A DNA stretch of 64,000 nt from Moritella sp. GTDB lineage: Bacteria > Pseudomonadota > Gammaproteobacteria > Enterobacterales > Moritellaceae. This document shows, piece after piece, positions 1-9,168 of this stretch. The position numbers and the translations under genes were made by a program. Where the stretch lies: contig NZ_JABSQR010000020.1 in the NCBI RefSeq assembly GCF_013215705.1, positions 1 through 64,000 of the forward strand, in the 5' to 3' direction. The first letter of the stretch is position 1, and every line of letters begins with the position of its first letter. The notes below the pieces were generated by a model that made no database searches, was not told the origin of the DNA, and saw only the letters and a program-made list of their open reading frames with translations.

Positions 1-75
1 GGTGCCCGAACCCGGAATTGAACCAGGGACACGAGGATTTTCAATCCTCTGCTCTACCGACTGAGCTATTCGGGC
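1..75 (-). tRNA. tRNA-Phe (anticodon GAA)
   Basis: Read on the minus strand this folds as a full cloverleaf. The 7-bp acceptor stem is GCCCGAA/TTCGGGC, and the anticodon stem GAGGA/TCCTC encloses a 7-base loop with GAA at 42-40. The T-arm contains GGTTCAATTCC. The discriminator A is followed by CC at the very edge of the window, so the last A of an encoded CCA would lie just outside. The sequence is very close to E. coli tRNA-Phe. It sits next to the mltC end of the yggX/mutY cluster, and no second tRNA is visible after it. Confidence 0.96.
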
Positions 76-200
76 AATGGAGCGTCATTAAATAGAATTT
101 AGGCCGATCCGTCAACTGTTTCACCCTGTTTAGTGAAAATAATATGGGTTAACCCTATGCGCTGCCTGATTAATCATCAATACGTGTATTTTGTTGACGT

Positions 201-1358
201 TTAACTGCTCTGTTGACGAAAATGACGGTTTACCTCATACACATAGTTTTTTATATCAGCTCGAGATTGCGCATTAGTGAAACTTTGGTAGACCTCATAA
301 GAAGATAAGCCATTTATTATGCTTAGTGCTTCATTTTTGTTCTTTGAGAAGGTTTGCAGCATATTTTGAGGGCCTGCAATATAACTTGCTAGGGTGGCAT
401 AGTAGCGAGATTTTGGATTGCTAATATTTTTAAGGTACTGTTTGTCTAACAAATTTAAATAACTAATACCGATATCTAGATTGTTATTGTTATTAAATAG
501 CCAGTTTGGTTGTGGCTTAAAAGGATATTTCTTTTGTTGATGAAATACATCTCTGCCAATCGAGTCTGATATCTGCATTAGGCCAATGCGGCCATTACGA
601 TTTAATGCGTAGGGGTTAAACAAGCTATCGACTTGGATCATGGCGGTGACGATGTTGCTATCAATGCCATAGTGTTGTGCGGATTGTTTAATCTGGGTTT
701 GATAACGCTGCATGCGCACTTTGGTATGGTTCGCGGTTAACTTAAACGTTACTGCGTCTACCGAACGACCATTTATCGTTATTTGCTTACGCTGGTGCTT
801 AATAAGATAGTTAGCATAACGAGAGGCGCGCCAATGCCATTTTATGGCTTTGCCATCATTATCTTGAACTTGTAGATAAAGAAATGGCTTCCCTTTAATT
901 TCAGAGCTGTAACTGGTGTAGAAATCTGTGTATGCAGGTTGCTCAGGGGCAAGTAGAGTGTACTCTATCGCCTGCTTAAGGTACTGCTGACTATTTGGTT
1001 GTGCGAGTGTCTCGACACGGACGTTACCTTGTTGAAAGTCGATAATTGAGCGACTGCGGTAATCGTTGGTATATTTGATATAGCGATAATTGGTTGAAAA
1101 CGACTGTTCAGTATCACCCCAAAGGCTGGTTACTTGGCTGCGGAAATTGTCTTGTAAGGTGTTAAGAGCTGTATTGTCTTTGTCGTCGGATTTTTCGGTT
1201 TTGGCGCGGTAATTTGACTGCTGATAAGAAAGTCGTTCTAGTGCTTGAGTGGTATTATTGAGACTCGCGAGTTCGACTGAATGCTGATAATCACTCATCG
1301 AGCAGGCGCTTAAGACACTGCAACTGACAGCGATTAATAGTGTACGGAATATTGCCAT
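201..1358 (-). CDS. mltC: MltC-like membrane-bound lytic murein transglycosylase, catalytic residue altered
   Basis: Lipoprotein of 385 aa with an N-terminal signal and lipobox (LSAC, Cys19). It has the MltC N-terminal domain and a C-terminal SLT lysozyme-like domain from about residue 220. Normal MltC cleaves peptidoglycan glycan strands from the outer membrane. The E. coli motif IMQTESSFNPYA aligns with MIQVDSLFNPYA here, so the catalytic Glu is Asp244. The later AYNGG motif reads SYIAG. Other family residues (GLMQISDS, NLDIGISYL) are kept and the frame is intact, so the gene is not simply broken. Position downstream of yggX and mutY matches E. coli. It may be a weak enzyme or a peptidoglycan-binding protein; the family call is secure, the activity is not. 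Confidence 0.9.
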   Translation of the reverse strand: MAIFRTLLIAVSCSVLSACSMSDYQHSVELASLNNTTQALERLSYQQSNYRAKTEKSDDKDNTALNTLQDNFRSQVTSLWGDTEQSFSTNYRYIKYTNDYRSRSIIDFQQGNVRVETLAQPNSQQYLKQAIEYTLLAPEQPAYTDFYTSYSSEIKGKPFLYLQVQDNDGKAIKWHWRASRYANYLIKHQRKQITINGRSVDAVTFKLTANHTKVRMQRYQTQIKQSAQHYGIDSNIVTAMIQVDSLFNPYALNRNGRIGLMQISDSIGRDVFHQQKKYPFKPQPNWLFNNNNNLDIGISYLNLLDKQYLKNISNPKSRYYATLASYIAGPQNMLQTFSKNKNEALSIINGLSSYEVYQSFTNAQSRADIKNYVYEVNRHFRQQSS

Positions 1359-1421
1359 GGGACTGATGGGTTCTCAGGGTTAAACTTGCCTAGCGCTAGA
1401 GTATCACGCTAGGCAATCGGA

Positions 1422-1691
1422 TTAAGCTTTTGGGGTAAAGCCGTCAATGATCACGTCTTGACCTTCAAACAGGTATTTGACCATTTCTTGTTCAAGAAAT
1501 ATGCGGTCATTTTCATCCATCATGTTTAATTTTTTTTCGTTCAGCAGCATAGTTTGTTTTTGCTGCCATTCAGACCATGCCTCTTGGGAAATATGATCAA
1601 AAATACGTTTACCTACTTCACCAGGATAAAGTTGAAAACGTAAACCTTCCGCTTCTTTTTGTAAGCGTGTGCAGAAAACCATTCTAGCCAT
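1422..1691 (-). CDS. yggX: YggX, probable Fe(2+)-trafficking / oxidative-damage protection protein
   Basis: Small cytosolic protein of 89 aa, against 91 in E. coli, and collinear with it throughout. It has the family blocks [25 protein letters not shown]-like GKRIF, and [13 protein letters not shown]. The single Cys7 of the conserved FCT motif is present. The family is linked to protecting iron-sulfur proteins from oxidative damage and to handling labile ferrous iron. It begins one base after mutY ends, so the two are almost certainly translated from one mRNA. MutY is itself a 4Fe-4S protein, which fits the pairing. The start is the first ATG after mutY. Confidence 0.95.
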   Translation of the reverse strand: MARMVFCTRLQKEAEGLRFQLYPGEVGKRIFDHISQEAWSEWQQKQTMLLNEKKLNMMDENDRIFLEQEMVKYLFEGQDVIIDGFTPKA

Positions 1692-1692
1692 G

Positions 1693-2766
1693 TTATGCCT
1701 CTCTCAATGCTTGAGATGTTAATAATTTTTTAGTTGCAGCTGCTAATCCCACAGTTGCCGGTTGCTCTATGTTATACCAAAGAGTCCCTTGAGGTTCCAT
1801 TATTTGCGTACTTGTTGTGGCATTTATTTTCACTAACAATGGGCTGATATCAAGATGGAAGTGACTAAAAGTGTGTCTAAATCCAGGTAACTCTAGGGTG
1901 GTAAACTCACTAATACCAAATTGTGCTAGCTGTTCTTCCAGCGATAAATTGTCATCGCGTTCAGGGAAACACCATAATCCCCCCCAAATCCCTGCCGGTG
2001 GACGCTGCTGTAAACACAGTGTAGAACCTTGCTTTAGTAATAACATTTGCACGGTTCTTACTGGGATTGTTTTTTTCGGTTTCGGGGTTGGGAATGCCGT
2101 TGGCGTGCCCATAGCATGTGCTTTACAATCTTCATTCACCGGACAAATATCACAGTCAGGCCGACTGCGGGTACACACCGTTGCGCCAATATCCATCATC
2201 ACCTGATTATAATTAGCCGTTTGTTGTTGCGGTGTCAGTGCTTCAGATAACGCCCACAGGGTATTTTCAACCGCCTTCTTACCATACCAGCCTTCAATTG
2301 CGCCCCAACGCGTTAATACGCGTTTGACGTTGCCATCTAAAATTGGGTGTGGTTGATTTAACGATAATGACAAGATTGCACCCGCGGTTGAGCGGCCTAC
2401 ACCGGGTAACGCTAATACTTGTTCAAACTCGGTTGGGAACTGGCCTTGATATTCATCGCGGATCAACTGCGCAGCTTTATGTAAATTACGGCCGCGTGCG
2501 TAATAACCCAGTCCTGTCCATAAGTGTAAAACCTCATCGATGTGCGCATTGGCCAAATCGGTTACGGTAGGGAATTTTTGCATAAAAGTGGTGAAATAAG
2601 GGATCACTGTGCTGACTTGGGTTTGTTGTAACATTACTTCACTTAGCCATGTAGGATAAGGTTCGTGATATTGTTGCCAAGGTAAATTCTTACGGCCAAA
2701 GTCTTTAAACCAAGCGAGTACCCGCGGGGCAAATGTGTCTTTATTATTCTCTAATAGCGATGTCAT
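1693..2766 (-). CDS. mutY: MutY, A/G-specific adenine DNA glycosylase
   Basis: 357 aa, close to the E. coli length of 350. It removes adenine mispaired with 8-oxoguanine in base-excision repair. The helix-hairpin-helix is [12 protein letters not shown], and the catalytic Asp lies in [12 protein letters not shown]. The 4Fe-4S cluster loop has the exact C-x6-C-x2-C-x5-C spacing in [17 protein letters not shown]. The last third is the Nudix-like domain that recognises 8-oxoG, with the [11 protein letters not shown] block. It is the first gene of mutY-yggX-mltC and is divergent from trmB, with about 150 bases between them to hold both promoters. Confidence 0.97.
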   Translation of the reverse strand: MTSLLENNKDTFAPRVLAWFKDFGRKNLPWQQYHEPYPTWLSEVMLQQTQVSTVIPYFTTFMQKFPTVTDLANAHIDEVLHLWTGLGYYARGRNLHKAAQLIRDEYQGQFPTEFEQVLALPGVGRSTAGAILSLSLNQPHPILDGNVKRVLTRWGAIEGWYGKKAVENTLWALSEALTPQQQTANYNQVMMDIGATVCTRSRPDCDICPVNEDCKAHAMGTPTAFPTPKPKKTIPVRTVQMLLLKQGSTLCLQQRPPAGIWGGLWCFPERDDNLSLEEQLAQFGISEFTTLELPGFRHTFSHFHLDISPLLVKINATTSTQIMEPQGTLWYNIEQPATVGLAAATKKLLTSQALREA

Positions 2767-2917
2767 CGGGTGTTTTTAGCAAATATGGGGAATTTAGGGG
2801 GAAATTATGCCACACAAAACTTGCCAAATTCAGCTATCTTTGGATAATGCCCAAATTAACCGATAAATTTATAATGTTTATGGCGATTAAACTGTCATAA
2901 CGGCGACTGGATAAAAG

Positions 2918-3643
2918 ATGACTGAACATAAAAGAATTGCTGAACCTGAATTAACAGAAGACGGTAAACGCATCCGTAAAATTAGAAGTTTTGTATTACG
3001 TGAAGGGCGTTTAACCAAAGGCCAGGAAGCCGCGATGAAAGATTTTTGGCCGACTATGGGTCTAGATCATGACATGGGCATGCTCGATTTTGCTGAAGTT
3101 TTTGGTAACGATAACCCAGTAACATTAGAAATTGGCTTTGGTATGGGCGCATCGTTAGTCGAGATGGCTGCGGGCTCACCAGAGAAAAACTTTATCGGTA
3201 TCGAAGTGCATTCACCGGGTGTTGGTGCATGTCTGATGGCTGCGGGTGAACAGGGCATTACCAACTTGCGCGTATTTTGCCATGATGCCGTTGAAGTATT
3301 AGCGGATTGTATTCCTGATACTAGCTTAGGTGGCATGCAGTTATTCTTCCCTGATCCTTGGCATAAGAAGCGTCATCACAAACGTCGTATTGTACAAGCA
3401 GAATTTGCAGAAAGTATTCGCCAAAAACTTCGTTTAGGTGGTATCTTCCATATGGCGACGGACTGGGAACACTATGCCGAGCATATGATTGAAATAATGG
3501 CTGTTGCACCCGGTTATGAAAATACCGCAACAGAAGGGAATTTTGTGCCACGTCCAGACTGGCGTCCATTAACTAAATTCGAACAACGTGGCCACCGTTT
3601 AGGGCACGGCGTTTGGGATATTATTTATAAACGTACTAAGTAA
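2918..3643 (+). CDS. trmB: TrmB, tRNA (guanine-N7)-methyltransferase
   Basis: 241 aa SAM-dependent Rossmann methyltransferase that makes m7G46 in the variable loop of tRNAs. The SAM-binding loop is [15 protein letters not shown], and the family signature [16 protein letters not shown] is intact, including the catalytic Asp. C-terminal residues [14 protein letters not shown] match the tRNA-contact region of the family. It is divergent from mutY and is followed 12 bases later by yggL, an arrangement shared with E. coli. The first ATG gives the usual family length. Confidence 0.97.
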   Translation: MTEHKRIAEPELTEDGKRIRKIRSFVLREGRLTKGQEAAMKDFWPTMGLDHDMGMLDFAEVFGNDNPVTLEIGFGMGASLVEMAAGSPEKNFIGIEVHSPGVGACLMAAGEQGITNLRVFCHDAVEVLADCIPDTSLGGMQLFFPDPWHKKRHHKRRIVQAEFAESIRQKLRLGGIFHMATDWEHYAEHMIEIMAVAPGYENTATEGNFVPRPDWRPLTKFEQRGHRLGHGVWDIIYKRTK

Positions 3644-3655
3644 TTAGAGGTAATA

Positions 3656-3994
3656 ATGGCTAAAAATCGTAATCGTCGTCTACGTAAAAAACTTCGTGTT
3701 GATGAATTTAAAGAATTGGGTTTTGATCTTTCTTGGGACTTCGCGGAAGGGACAACTGAAGCGCAAATTGACGCTATTTTAGATGGTTTCATTGCTGAAG
3801 TTATCGATCCGAACAAACTGGCTTTTGCTGCTGACGGTAACTTGCAATGGGATGGTATGATTTGTACTGAGACCCACGGTAAATGTACTGAAGAGCAACG
3901 TGAACAAGTGAAAATTTGGTTAGAAGCAAAAGGTGTTCAAAACCTAATTGTTAGTCCATTATTTGATTTGTGGTACGGTGAAGAAGGCGAATAA
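3656..3994 (+). CDS. yggL: YggL, DUF469 family protein
   Basis: 112-aa protein of the DUF469 family, starting MAKNRNRRLRKKLRVDEF with a strongly basic N-terminus and an acidic C-terminus. The family is reported to associate with ribosomes; the sequence itself shows only the family resemblance. It follows trmB by 12 bases with the ribosome binding site TTAGAGG and is co-transcribed with it. A hairpin with a 12-bp stem follows at 4015-4055. No signal peptide or membrane segment is visible. Confidence 0.93.
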   Translation: MAKNRNRRLRKKLRVDEFKELGFDLSWDFAEGTTEAQIDAILDGFIAEVIDPNKLAFAADGNLQWDGMICTETHGKCTEEQREQVKIWLEAKGVQNLIVSPLFDLWYGEEGE

Positions 3995-4014
3995 GTTTTT
4001 TCACTAATCACTAA

Positions 4015-4060
4015 AACCGACTGTTTTTCAAGAGCATCTCCTTAAACGGTCGGTTATTTG
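4015..4060 (+). terminator. Stem-loop terminator after trmB-yggL
   Basis: Arms at 4015-4026 and 4044-4055 (AACCGACTGTTT / AAACGGTCGGTT) pair over 12 bp with one G-U wobble and are followed by a short T-rich stretch. It lies between the yggL stop and the glsB start. Confidence 0.65.
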
Positions 4061-4153
4061 TTGTCTTATGCCTACGTTCGACAGCTGCTATTTTTCCATT
4101 TTTGTTCCCGCTTTCTACAGCTCATCGAACATCGCATTTTAAATAGGTTATTT

Positions 4154-5071
4154 ATGCTATCTAACGCATCTCTAGAAGAACTGCTCGCCGAAATACGCCC
4201 ACTCATTGGCAAAGGTAATGTTGCCGATTACATTCCTGCATTGGCAAATGTAGATCCGAATCAGCTGGGCATTGCTGTATGTATGGCAAACGGTGATGTG
4301 TTTACGGCGGGTGATGCAGATACCCGTTTTTCAATCCAAAGTATTTCCAAAGTCTTTGCATTGACTGCGGCGTTAACCCGTTTTTCTGAAGATGAACTAT
4401 GGACAAGGGTGGGGCGAGAACCTTCTGGCCAAGCCTATAATTCCCTTATTCAATTAGAGTTTGAAAAAGGCAAACCGCGTAATCCGTTTATTAATGCGGG
4501 CGCATTGGTGGTGGCAGATATGTTGCAAAGTCGCCTGTCTGCACCGAAACAACGGATGTTGGAATTACTGCGCAAACTGGCTAACTCGACCGATATCTAT
4601 ATTGATCACAACGTAGCTGATTCAGAATTTGAACACATGGCGCGTAATGCGGCTATCGCTTATTTGATGAAATCACACGGTAACTTTAATAATAGCGTCG
4701 AAACGGTATTACAGAGCTATTTTAGCTATTGTGCGATTAATATGAATTGTGTGGAATTGGCAACTGCCTTCTCTTTTTTAGCGAAAAAAGGGATACCTTG
4801 TCATCGTCACAAGAGCCTGGTTAGTGAGCGTTGTACGCGCCGCTTAAATGCGTTGTTGGCGACGTGTGGTTTATATGATGAATCCGGTGACTTTGCTTTC
4901 CGTGTCGGTATGCCGGCAAAAAGTGGGGTTGGCGGCGGTATTGCTGCCGTGATCCCTGGCGAACTAACGGTTTGTGTGTGGTCGCCAGAATTGAATGATT
5001 CTGGTAATTCGTTAGCGGGCACTGCATTGTTAGAGCTGTTTAGTGAGCGTTTTGGCCATTCAATTTTCTAA
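4154..5071 (+). CDS. glsB: GlsB, glutaminase
   Basis: 305 aa. It hydrolyses L-glutamine to glutamate and ammonia and belongs to the serine-dependent beta-lactamase-like glutaminase family. The nucleophile motif SISK is in [13 protein letters not shown], and NPFINAGAL and the C-terminal [12 protein letters not shown] block are also typical. I chose the ATG at 4154 ([11 protein letters not shown]) because it matches the family N-terminus and has AGG upstream. The open frame extends 32 codons further upstream, through the terminator region, with no family resemblance. It is a single gene between two terminators. Confidence 0.95.
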   Translation: MLSNASLEELLAEIRPLIGKGNVADYIPALANVDPNQLGIAVCMANGDVFTAGDADTRFSIQSISKVFALTAALTRFSEDELWTRVGREPSGQAYNSLIQLEFEKGKPRNPFINAGALVVADMLQSRLSAPKQRMLELLRKLANSTDIYIDHNVADSEFEHMARNAAIAYLMKSHGNFNNSVETVLQSYFSYCAINMNCVELATAFSFLAKKGIPCHRHKSLVSERCTRRLNALLATCGLYDESGDFAFRVGMPAKSGVGGGIAAVIPGELTVCVWSPELNDSGNSLAGTALLELFSERFGHSIF

Positions 5072-5131
5072 CGATAACGGCTGCTCGTGAGTGGCTGTTA
5101 TTTATTGCATTCAGTGATGGAATAAAATAGT

Positions 5132-5168
5132 AAAGGGGCGGAATAATTAATTATTGCGCCCCTTTTTA
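5132..5168. terminator. Bidirectional terminator between glsB and hemW
   Basis: AAAGGGGCG at 5132-5140 pairs with CGCCCCTTT, and the space between them is a second inverted repeat (AATAAT-TA-ATTATT). This gives one long stem flanked by A and T tracts, placed between two convergent genes. Confidence 0.85.
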
Positions 5169-5223
5169 TGTTCTACAGGTGATTGCTACTGCCGCTATGA
5201 TTACCGCAAAGGTTAATAGCCAA

Positions 5224-6426
5224 TTAAATAAACAGATCGAATAAGCTATTTAGATAGCGATGGCCCAGTTTGGTCACTTGCCAATGGGTTTCGGTTTCAG
5301 TGAGTAAGCCTTTTTTTATCGCAGCGTTAATCTGCTCACTAACCGTGGCCAATGGCAATCCGGTAAAGTCACAAAAATCCTGCTTTGGTGTTGCTTCGGT
5401 TAACCGAAAACGATTCATGAAGAATTCAAATGGCAGTTCATCTTGGACGACTACATGTTCATTGTCTAAAAAGGCTTTATCAGCGTCCATATAACCGCGT
5501 GGATGCTTTACCTTACTACGGCGATATATCTTGCCCGTTTCTGGGTCGGTGAGCTTACCGTGCGCGCCACAGCCAATACCGATATAGTCACCAAAACGCC
5601 AATAGTTTAAATTGTGCTGACATTGTTTACCGGCTTTAGCGTAACCTGATATCTCATATTGCTCATAACCGGCTTCACTCAATAGTGCATGGCCTTGTTC
5701 AAAAATATCCCAAAGGATATCTTCATCCGGCAAGGTGGGCGGTTTAGAGTGAAATTGGGTGTTCTGCTCAATGGTTAATTGATACCAAGACAGATGATTA
5801 GGCGCTAATTCTACCGCTTTATTCAAATCATATAAGGCATCCTTCAGGTCTTGATGTGGCAGGCCATGCATCAGATCTAAATTGAACGAGTTTAACGCTG
5901 ATTCACTAGCAATGTTGGCCGCGCGGATCGCTTCATCAGGATCGTGGATACGGCCTAATAAATTAAGCTTTTCGGCTTGTAAACTTTGCACACCAATCGA
6001 GATGCGGTTAACACCGGCTGAGACATAACCGTGAAAACGATCGGCTTCGACGGTCCCAGGGTTCGCTTCCATGGTGATCTCGATATTGTCACTAAACGGG
6101 ATCATGGCTTCAATACCATCAAGTATTTTGCCGATACCTGCAGCGCTGATCAAACTTGGTGTACCGCCGCCAATAAAGATCGAATACAATGAACGTTGGA
6201 ATACGCGTGGTAATTCACTGCGTAAGTCAGCCAATAGATCGGCAATGTATTCGTCTTCCGGGATCTTACCCTTCTGCGTATGCGAGTTGAAATCACAGTA
6301 CGGACATTTTTGCACGCACCATGGAATATGCACATATAAGCTCAATGGTGGTAGTCGCATTGGCATATTTGTAATCTGATCTACAGTTGTTACTGTATCG
6401 ATTGTCGTCATCATGGTATCGGTCAT
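5224..6426 (-). CDS. hemW: HemW, radical SAM heme chaperone
   Basis: 400 aa. A member of the HemN-like radical SAM proteins that act as heme chaperones, not as coproporphyrinogen dehydrogenase. The 4Fe-4S ligands are in CVQKCPYC (C-x3-C-x2-C) followed by DFNSH. IFIGGGTPSLI and ITMEANPGTVE are the usual SAM-binding blocks. The annotated start adds about 20 residues, rich in Thr and Asp, to the usual family start near MPMRLPPLSLYVHIPWC, so a later ATG is possible. The first base overlaps the end of rdgB, showing translational coupling at the end of the yggS operon. Confidence 0.94.
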   Translation of the reverse strand: MTDTMMTTIDTVTTVDQITNMPMRLPPLSLYVHIPWCVQKCPYCDFNSHTQKGKIPEDEYIADLLADLRSELPRVFQRSLYSIFIGGGTPSLISAAGIGKILDGIEAMIPFSDNIEITMEANPGTVEADRFHGYVSAGVNRISIGVQSLQAEKLNLLGRIHDPDEAIRAANIASESALNSFNLDLMHGLPHQDLKDALYDLNKAVELAPNHLSWYQLTIEQNTQFHSKPPTLPDEDILWDIFEQGHALLSEAGYEQYEISGYAKAGKQCQHNLNYWRFGDYIGIGCGAHGKLTDPETGKIYRRSKVKHPRGYMDADKAFLDNEHVVVQDELPFEFFMNRFRLTEATPKQDFCDFTGLPLATVSEQINAAIKKGLLTETETHWQVTKLGHRYLNSLFDLFI

Positions 6427-7040
6427 TATTTTGCAGCTAATCGAGTTTGTTGTTCATGCATTGCCGCTAACAATTTGGTTAACGCTTGGCCACGGTGACT
6501 GAGTTCACTTTTACGTTGTTTAGTTAGTTCTGCGGATGTGCAGCCTTCCGACTCCACAAAGAAAATAGGATCGTAACCAAAGCCATCTTCACCACTTGGC
6601 TGCTCGGTTATAACGCCATCCCAGCTGCCGTGACAGACTAACGGTGTTGGATCTTCTGCATGGGTCATGTAGACCAATACACAATGAAAACGTGCGGTAC
6701 GTTGCGCCGTTGGAACACCTTTAAGTGCGTCTAATAACTTAAGTAGGTTATCACGGTCACTAGCATCCACACCGGCGTAACGTGCAGAGTAGATACCGGG
6801 TACACCTTGCAGCGCATCAACTGCTAAGCCTGAATCATCAGCAATAGCAGGCAGACCCGTTAATGCTGCCGTATGTTTCGCTTTGATGATGGCATTTTCA
6901 ATAAAGGTGGTGCCAGTTTCATCCGCTTCGACAATATTGAAGTTGCTTTGTGGCAGTACTTCCAGACCAAACTCAGCAAGCAGTGCTGACATTTCACGAA
7001 CTTTGCCTGGATTACCAGTAGCGAGAACAACTTTAGACAT
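6426..7040 (-). CDS. rdgB: RdgB, dITP/XTP pyrophosphatase
   Basis: 204 aa HAM1/ITPase-family enzyme that hydrolyses non-canonical purine triphosphates (dITP, XTP, ITP), keeping them out of DNA and RNA. The substrate-binding start [13 protein letters not shown], the catalytic [11 protein letters not shown] and GFGYDPIFF motifs, and the C-terminal LSHRGQAL are all intact. It overlaps hemW by one base and follows the DUF4426 gene, matching the E. coli yggV-yggW pair. The start ATG gives the expected length. Confidence 0.96.
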   Translation of the reverse strand: MSKVVLATGNPGKVREMSALLAEFGLEVLPQSNFNIVEADETGTTFIENAIIKAKHTAALTGLPAIADDSGLAVDALQGVPGIYSARYAGVDASDRDNLLKLLDALKGVPTAQRTARFHCVLVYMTHAEDPTPLVCHGSWDGVITEQPSGEDGFGYDPIFFVESEGCTSAELTKQRKSELSHRGQALTKLLAAMHEQQTRLAAK

Positions 7041-7138
7041 GGTGCGCCTTTATTATTTATTAAAAAAAGTTAAATGAGATGAGCTATACCACTCATCTAC
7101 GGGTCAGGTTATACAGGATCTGCGATTACTGATAAAGC

Positions 7139-7567
7139 CTAATCAACATAAAATTTCTGTTGGAATTTTAGTTCTTGGGTTTGATTACCGCTGCTTATCG
7201 TGACCTTGATACGGTAAGTTTCTTCGTTACGGTGTGGCACTTCAGCAATGTAGTAAATAGCATTCTGTTCGCGAATTTCACGCACGTCTAATTCGCGGAT
7301 ATTGCCGAGTAAATTACGTGCTGTCACTGTCATTGTCACCGCTTGCGCTTTTAAGGTTTCGCTATCAAGCACAGAAATGTTGATAATACCGAGGTATTTA
7401 CTACGGTTGATATCATAATCCGAGGCGATGTCAGAGGTTAAGAATGTGCTTGGAAAAGCAATGTAATGCACATCCCAATCACCCAGCTTTTGCATTTGTT
7501 CTGCATTGGCTGCTGCTGAAACGAGTAAGGTAATAGCGAGTAATAAAGATTTGAATAATGTTGGCAT
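7139..7567 (-). CDS. DUF4426 family secreted protein
   Basis: 142 aa from the ATG at 7567, which has GGAG five bases upstream. An in-frame ATG nine codons earlier lacks such a site and would disrupt the signal peptide. Residues 1-22 form a signal peptide ending in ANA. The rest is a compact, beta-rich periplasmic domain with GDWDVHYIAFPSTFL and a C-terminal KFQQKFYVD. It resembles DUF4426 proteins that sit between yggT and rdgB in Vibrio and Shewanella. The function is unknown. No Cys remains after processing. Confidence 0.85.
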   Translation of the reverse strand: MPTLFKSLLLAITLLVSAAANAEQMQKLGDWDVHYIAFPSTFLTSDIASDYDINRSKYLGIINISVLDSETLKAQAVTMTVTARNLLGNIRELDVREIREQNAIYYIAEVPHRNEETYRIKVTISSGNQTQELKFQQKFYVD

Positions 7568-7686
7568 GTTGGCTCCGAAATTAAATTTGAGCAAATAGGA
7601 TATATATAGTTAGGATATAAATAGTATAGCTAACTTGAATTGGAAGAATATCAATGCAAGGTTTCCCCGGCATTGATACTGCTTTA

Positions 7687-8232
7687 TTAGAATGGTAGAC
7701 CGGTCAGATCGCCAATTAACATTTGTAAAAACTGCAGACCTAAAATCGCCACTAACATTGATAGATCAAGACCACCAATAGCAGGAATGATACGACGGAT
7801 AGGCGTTAAAATTGGCTCACTTAGTTGTGATAGTACGTTTTCAACTGGGCTGTTGCCTTGGCTAACCCAGCTTAAAATTGCACGTAAGATCAATACGTAG
7901 AATACTAAGCTAAAGCATTGCTTAACCAGTTTGATCGCAGCTAAGATTAATACATCTTGAATAGGTGCTACCGCACCTGTTTGCAGACCGTATAAGGTAT
8001 AAATCATCACGCAGGCTACTGCATAAGCAAATATCACTGACGCGAGGTCGAGGCCGCCTAGGCTTGGGATCACGCGACGTAATGGTCTGACAACTGGTTG
8101 GGTTGCTTTGACAATAAATTGGCTCATTGGATTATAAAAATCGGCACGGGCCAGTTGTAACCATACGCGTAGTAGTATGATGAGGATGTATGTTTCAAAT
8201 AAGATACTGACCAAAAAGTTAGCCGCGTTCAT
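7687..8232 (-). CDS. yggT: YggT family inner-membrane protein, two YGGT units
   Basis: 181 aa integral membrane protein made of two homologous halves. Each half has hydrophobic helices and a loop with PVVRPLRRVIPSLGGLDLAS in the first half and PILTPIRRIIPAIGGLDLSM in the second. The family is conserved next to proC and yggS. It has been linked to osmotic stress tolerance in E. coli and to cell division or membrane shape in other bacteria, so the function here is open. It lies 52 bases downstream of proC in the same transcription unit. Confidence 0.92.
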   Translation of the reverse strand: MNAANFLVSILFETYILIILLRVWLQLARADFYNPMSQFIVKATQPVVRPLRRVIPSLGGLDLASVIFAYAVACVMIYTLYGLQTGAVAPIQDVLILAAIKLVKQCFSLVFYVLILRAILSWVSQGNSPVENVLSQLSEPILTPIRRIIPAIGGLDLSMLVAILGLQFLQMLIGDLTGLPF

Positions 8233-8284
8233 AAATTACCCTTCAAGTTAATTGGTTGTGAGTTAATTGTTCGTTGGTTAATCG

Positions 8285-9112
8285 TTAAAATAGTTTTTGC
8301 ATTTCTTCAGCGCGGGACACCGCTGCTTGCATTGCGGTATTGACAGTACCGCGTAGATTTTGTTCCTCAAAAGTACGAATTGCTTCAGCGGTTGTGCCAC
8401 CTTTTGAGGTGACATTTTGGCGTAATGTGGCTAAATCAATGTGTGGATTTTGGATCACTAATTCGGCTGAACCAGCCGCCGCTTGCTGGACTAACTCTCT
8501 TGCTTGTTGCTGGCTGAATCCCATGCCGATAATGCTTTCTTGCATTGCTTCCATGAAGAGGAAGAAATAAGCCGGTGAACTGCCCGTTGCGGCAATAATG
8601 GTATTTAAATCAGCTTCGTTATCTACCCAGCATGTCTTACCAACCGCCATCATGATCTGATCAATGGTTTTGATATCGTTATCAGACACTTCTGGTGATG
8701 GGAATAAACCCGTCATGCCTTTTTGTACTAACGCTGGGGTATTTGGCATCGACCGTACGATAGGTTGATTATCAGCCAGTAAACTCTGCAAACGTTCAAC
8801 GGTTACGCCAGCGGCAACAGACACAAATAACTTACCACGGTAATTGTTACTTTGCTCTGCAAGGTGGGAGCAAACCTCTGCCATCAATTGCGGCTTTACT
8901 GCCAGAATAATGATATCTGCCGCCGCCACAGCAGCGTGATTGTCTTGGGTGGTATGAATGGCAAATTTTTCTGCTAATACATCTAAGCGAGTACGTGTCG
9001 GACTGGCTGCATAAATTAATTCTGCAGGGTAACCATCTGTGATCATGCCTGTGATAAGGCTGCTTGCCATATTTCCTGCACCAATAAAGGCGATTTTTTT
9101 ATTCGTGATCAT
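8285..9112 (-). CDS. proC: ProC, pyrroline-5-carboxylate reductase
   Basis: 275 aa. It catalyses the last step of proline synthesis, NAD(P)H-dependent reduction of 1-pyrroline-5-carboxylate. The Rossmann motif is IAFIGAGNMASSLITGM, followed by VKPQ and the signature block with IAATGSSPAYFFLFMEAM and SKGGTTAEAI. The region upstream is odd: a 23-base stretch including the ATG and the next two codons is duplicated at 9132-9154, 28 bases away. The duplication creates a second start out of frame. ATG at 9112 is the only one that gives the family N-terminus. Confidence 0.96.
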   Translation of the reverse strand: MITNKKIAFIGAGNMASSLITGMITDGYPAELIYAASPTRTRLDVLAEKFAIHTTQDNHAAVAAADIIILAVKPQLMAEVCSHLAEQSNNYRGKLFVSVAAGVTVERLQSLLADNQPIVRSMPNTPALVQKGMTGLFPSPEVSDNDIKTIDQIMMAVGKTCWVDNEADLNTIIAATGSSPAYFFLFMEAMQESIIGMGFSQQQARELVQQAAAGSAELVIQNPHIDLATLRQNVTSKGGTTAEAIRTFEEQNLRGTVNTAMQAAVSRAEEMQKLF

Positions 9113-9154
9113 TACTGTTTAATTCCTTATACGTGATCATTACTGTTTAATTCC
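9104..9154. repeat. Imperfectly spaced tandem duplication at the proC start
   Basis: The 23-base sequence at 9104-9126 is repeated exactly at 9132-9154, with a period of 28 bases. It covers the proC ATG, its first codons and the preceding leader. The upstream copy supplies a second ATG (9140-9138) that opens a 13-codon frame ending in TAA at 9101-9099, overlapping the real proC start in another frame. Confidence 0.9.
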
Positions 9155-9168
9155 ATAAAACGAAGTGA

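Noticed and set aside
1871-2570. Plus-strand ORFs opposite mutY
   Set aside because: Entirely inside a well-conserved gene on the other strand, with no recognisable product.
4058-4153. Longer N-terminus for GlsB
   Set aside because: The extension crosses the trmB-yggL terminator region, lacks family similarity and has no ribosome binding site.
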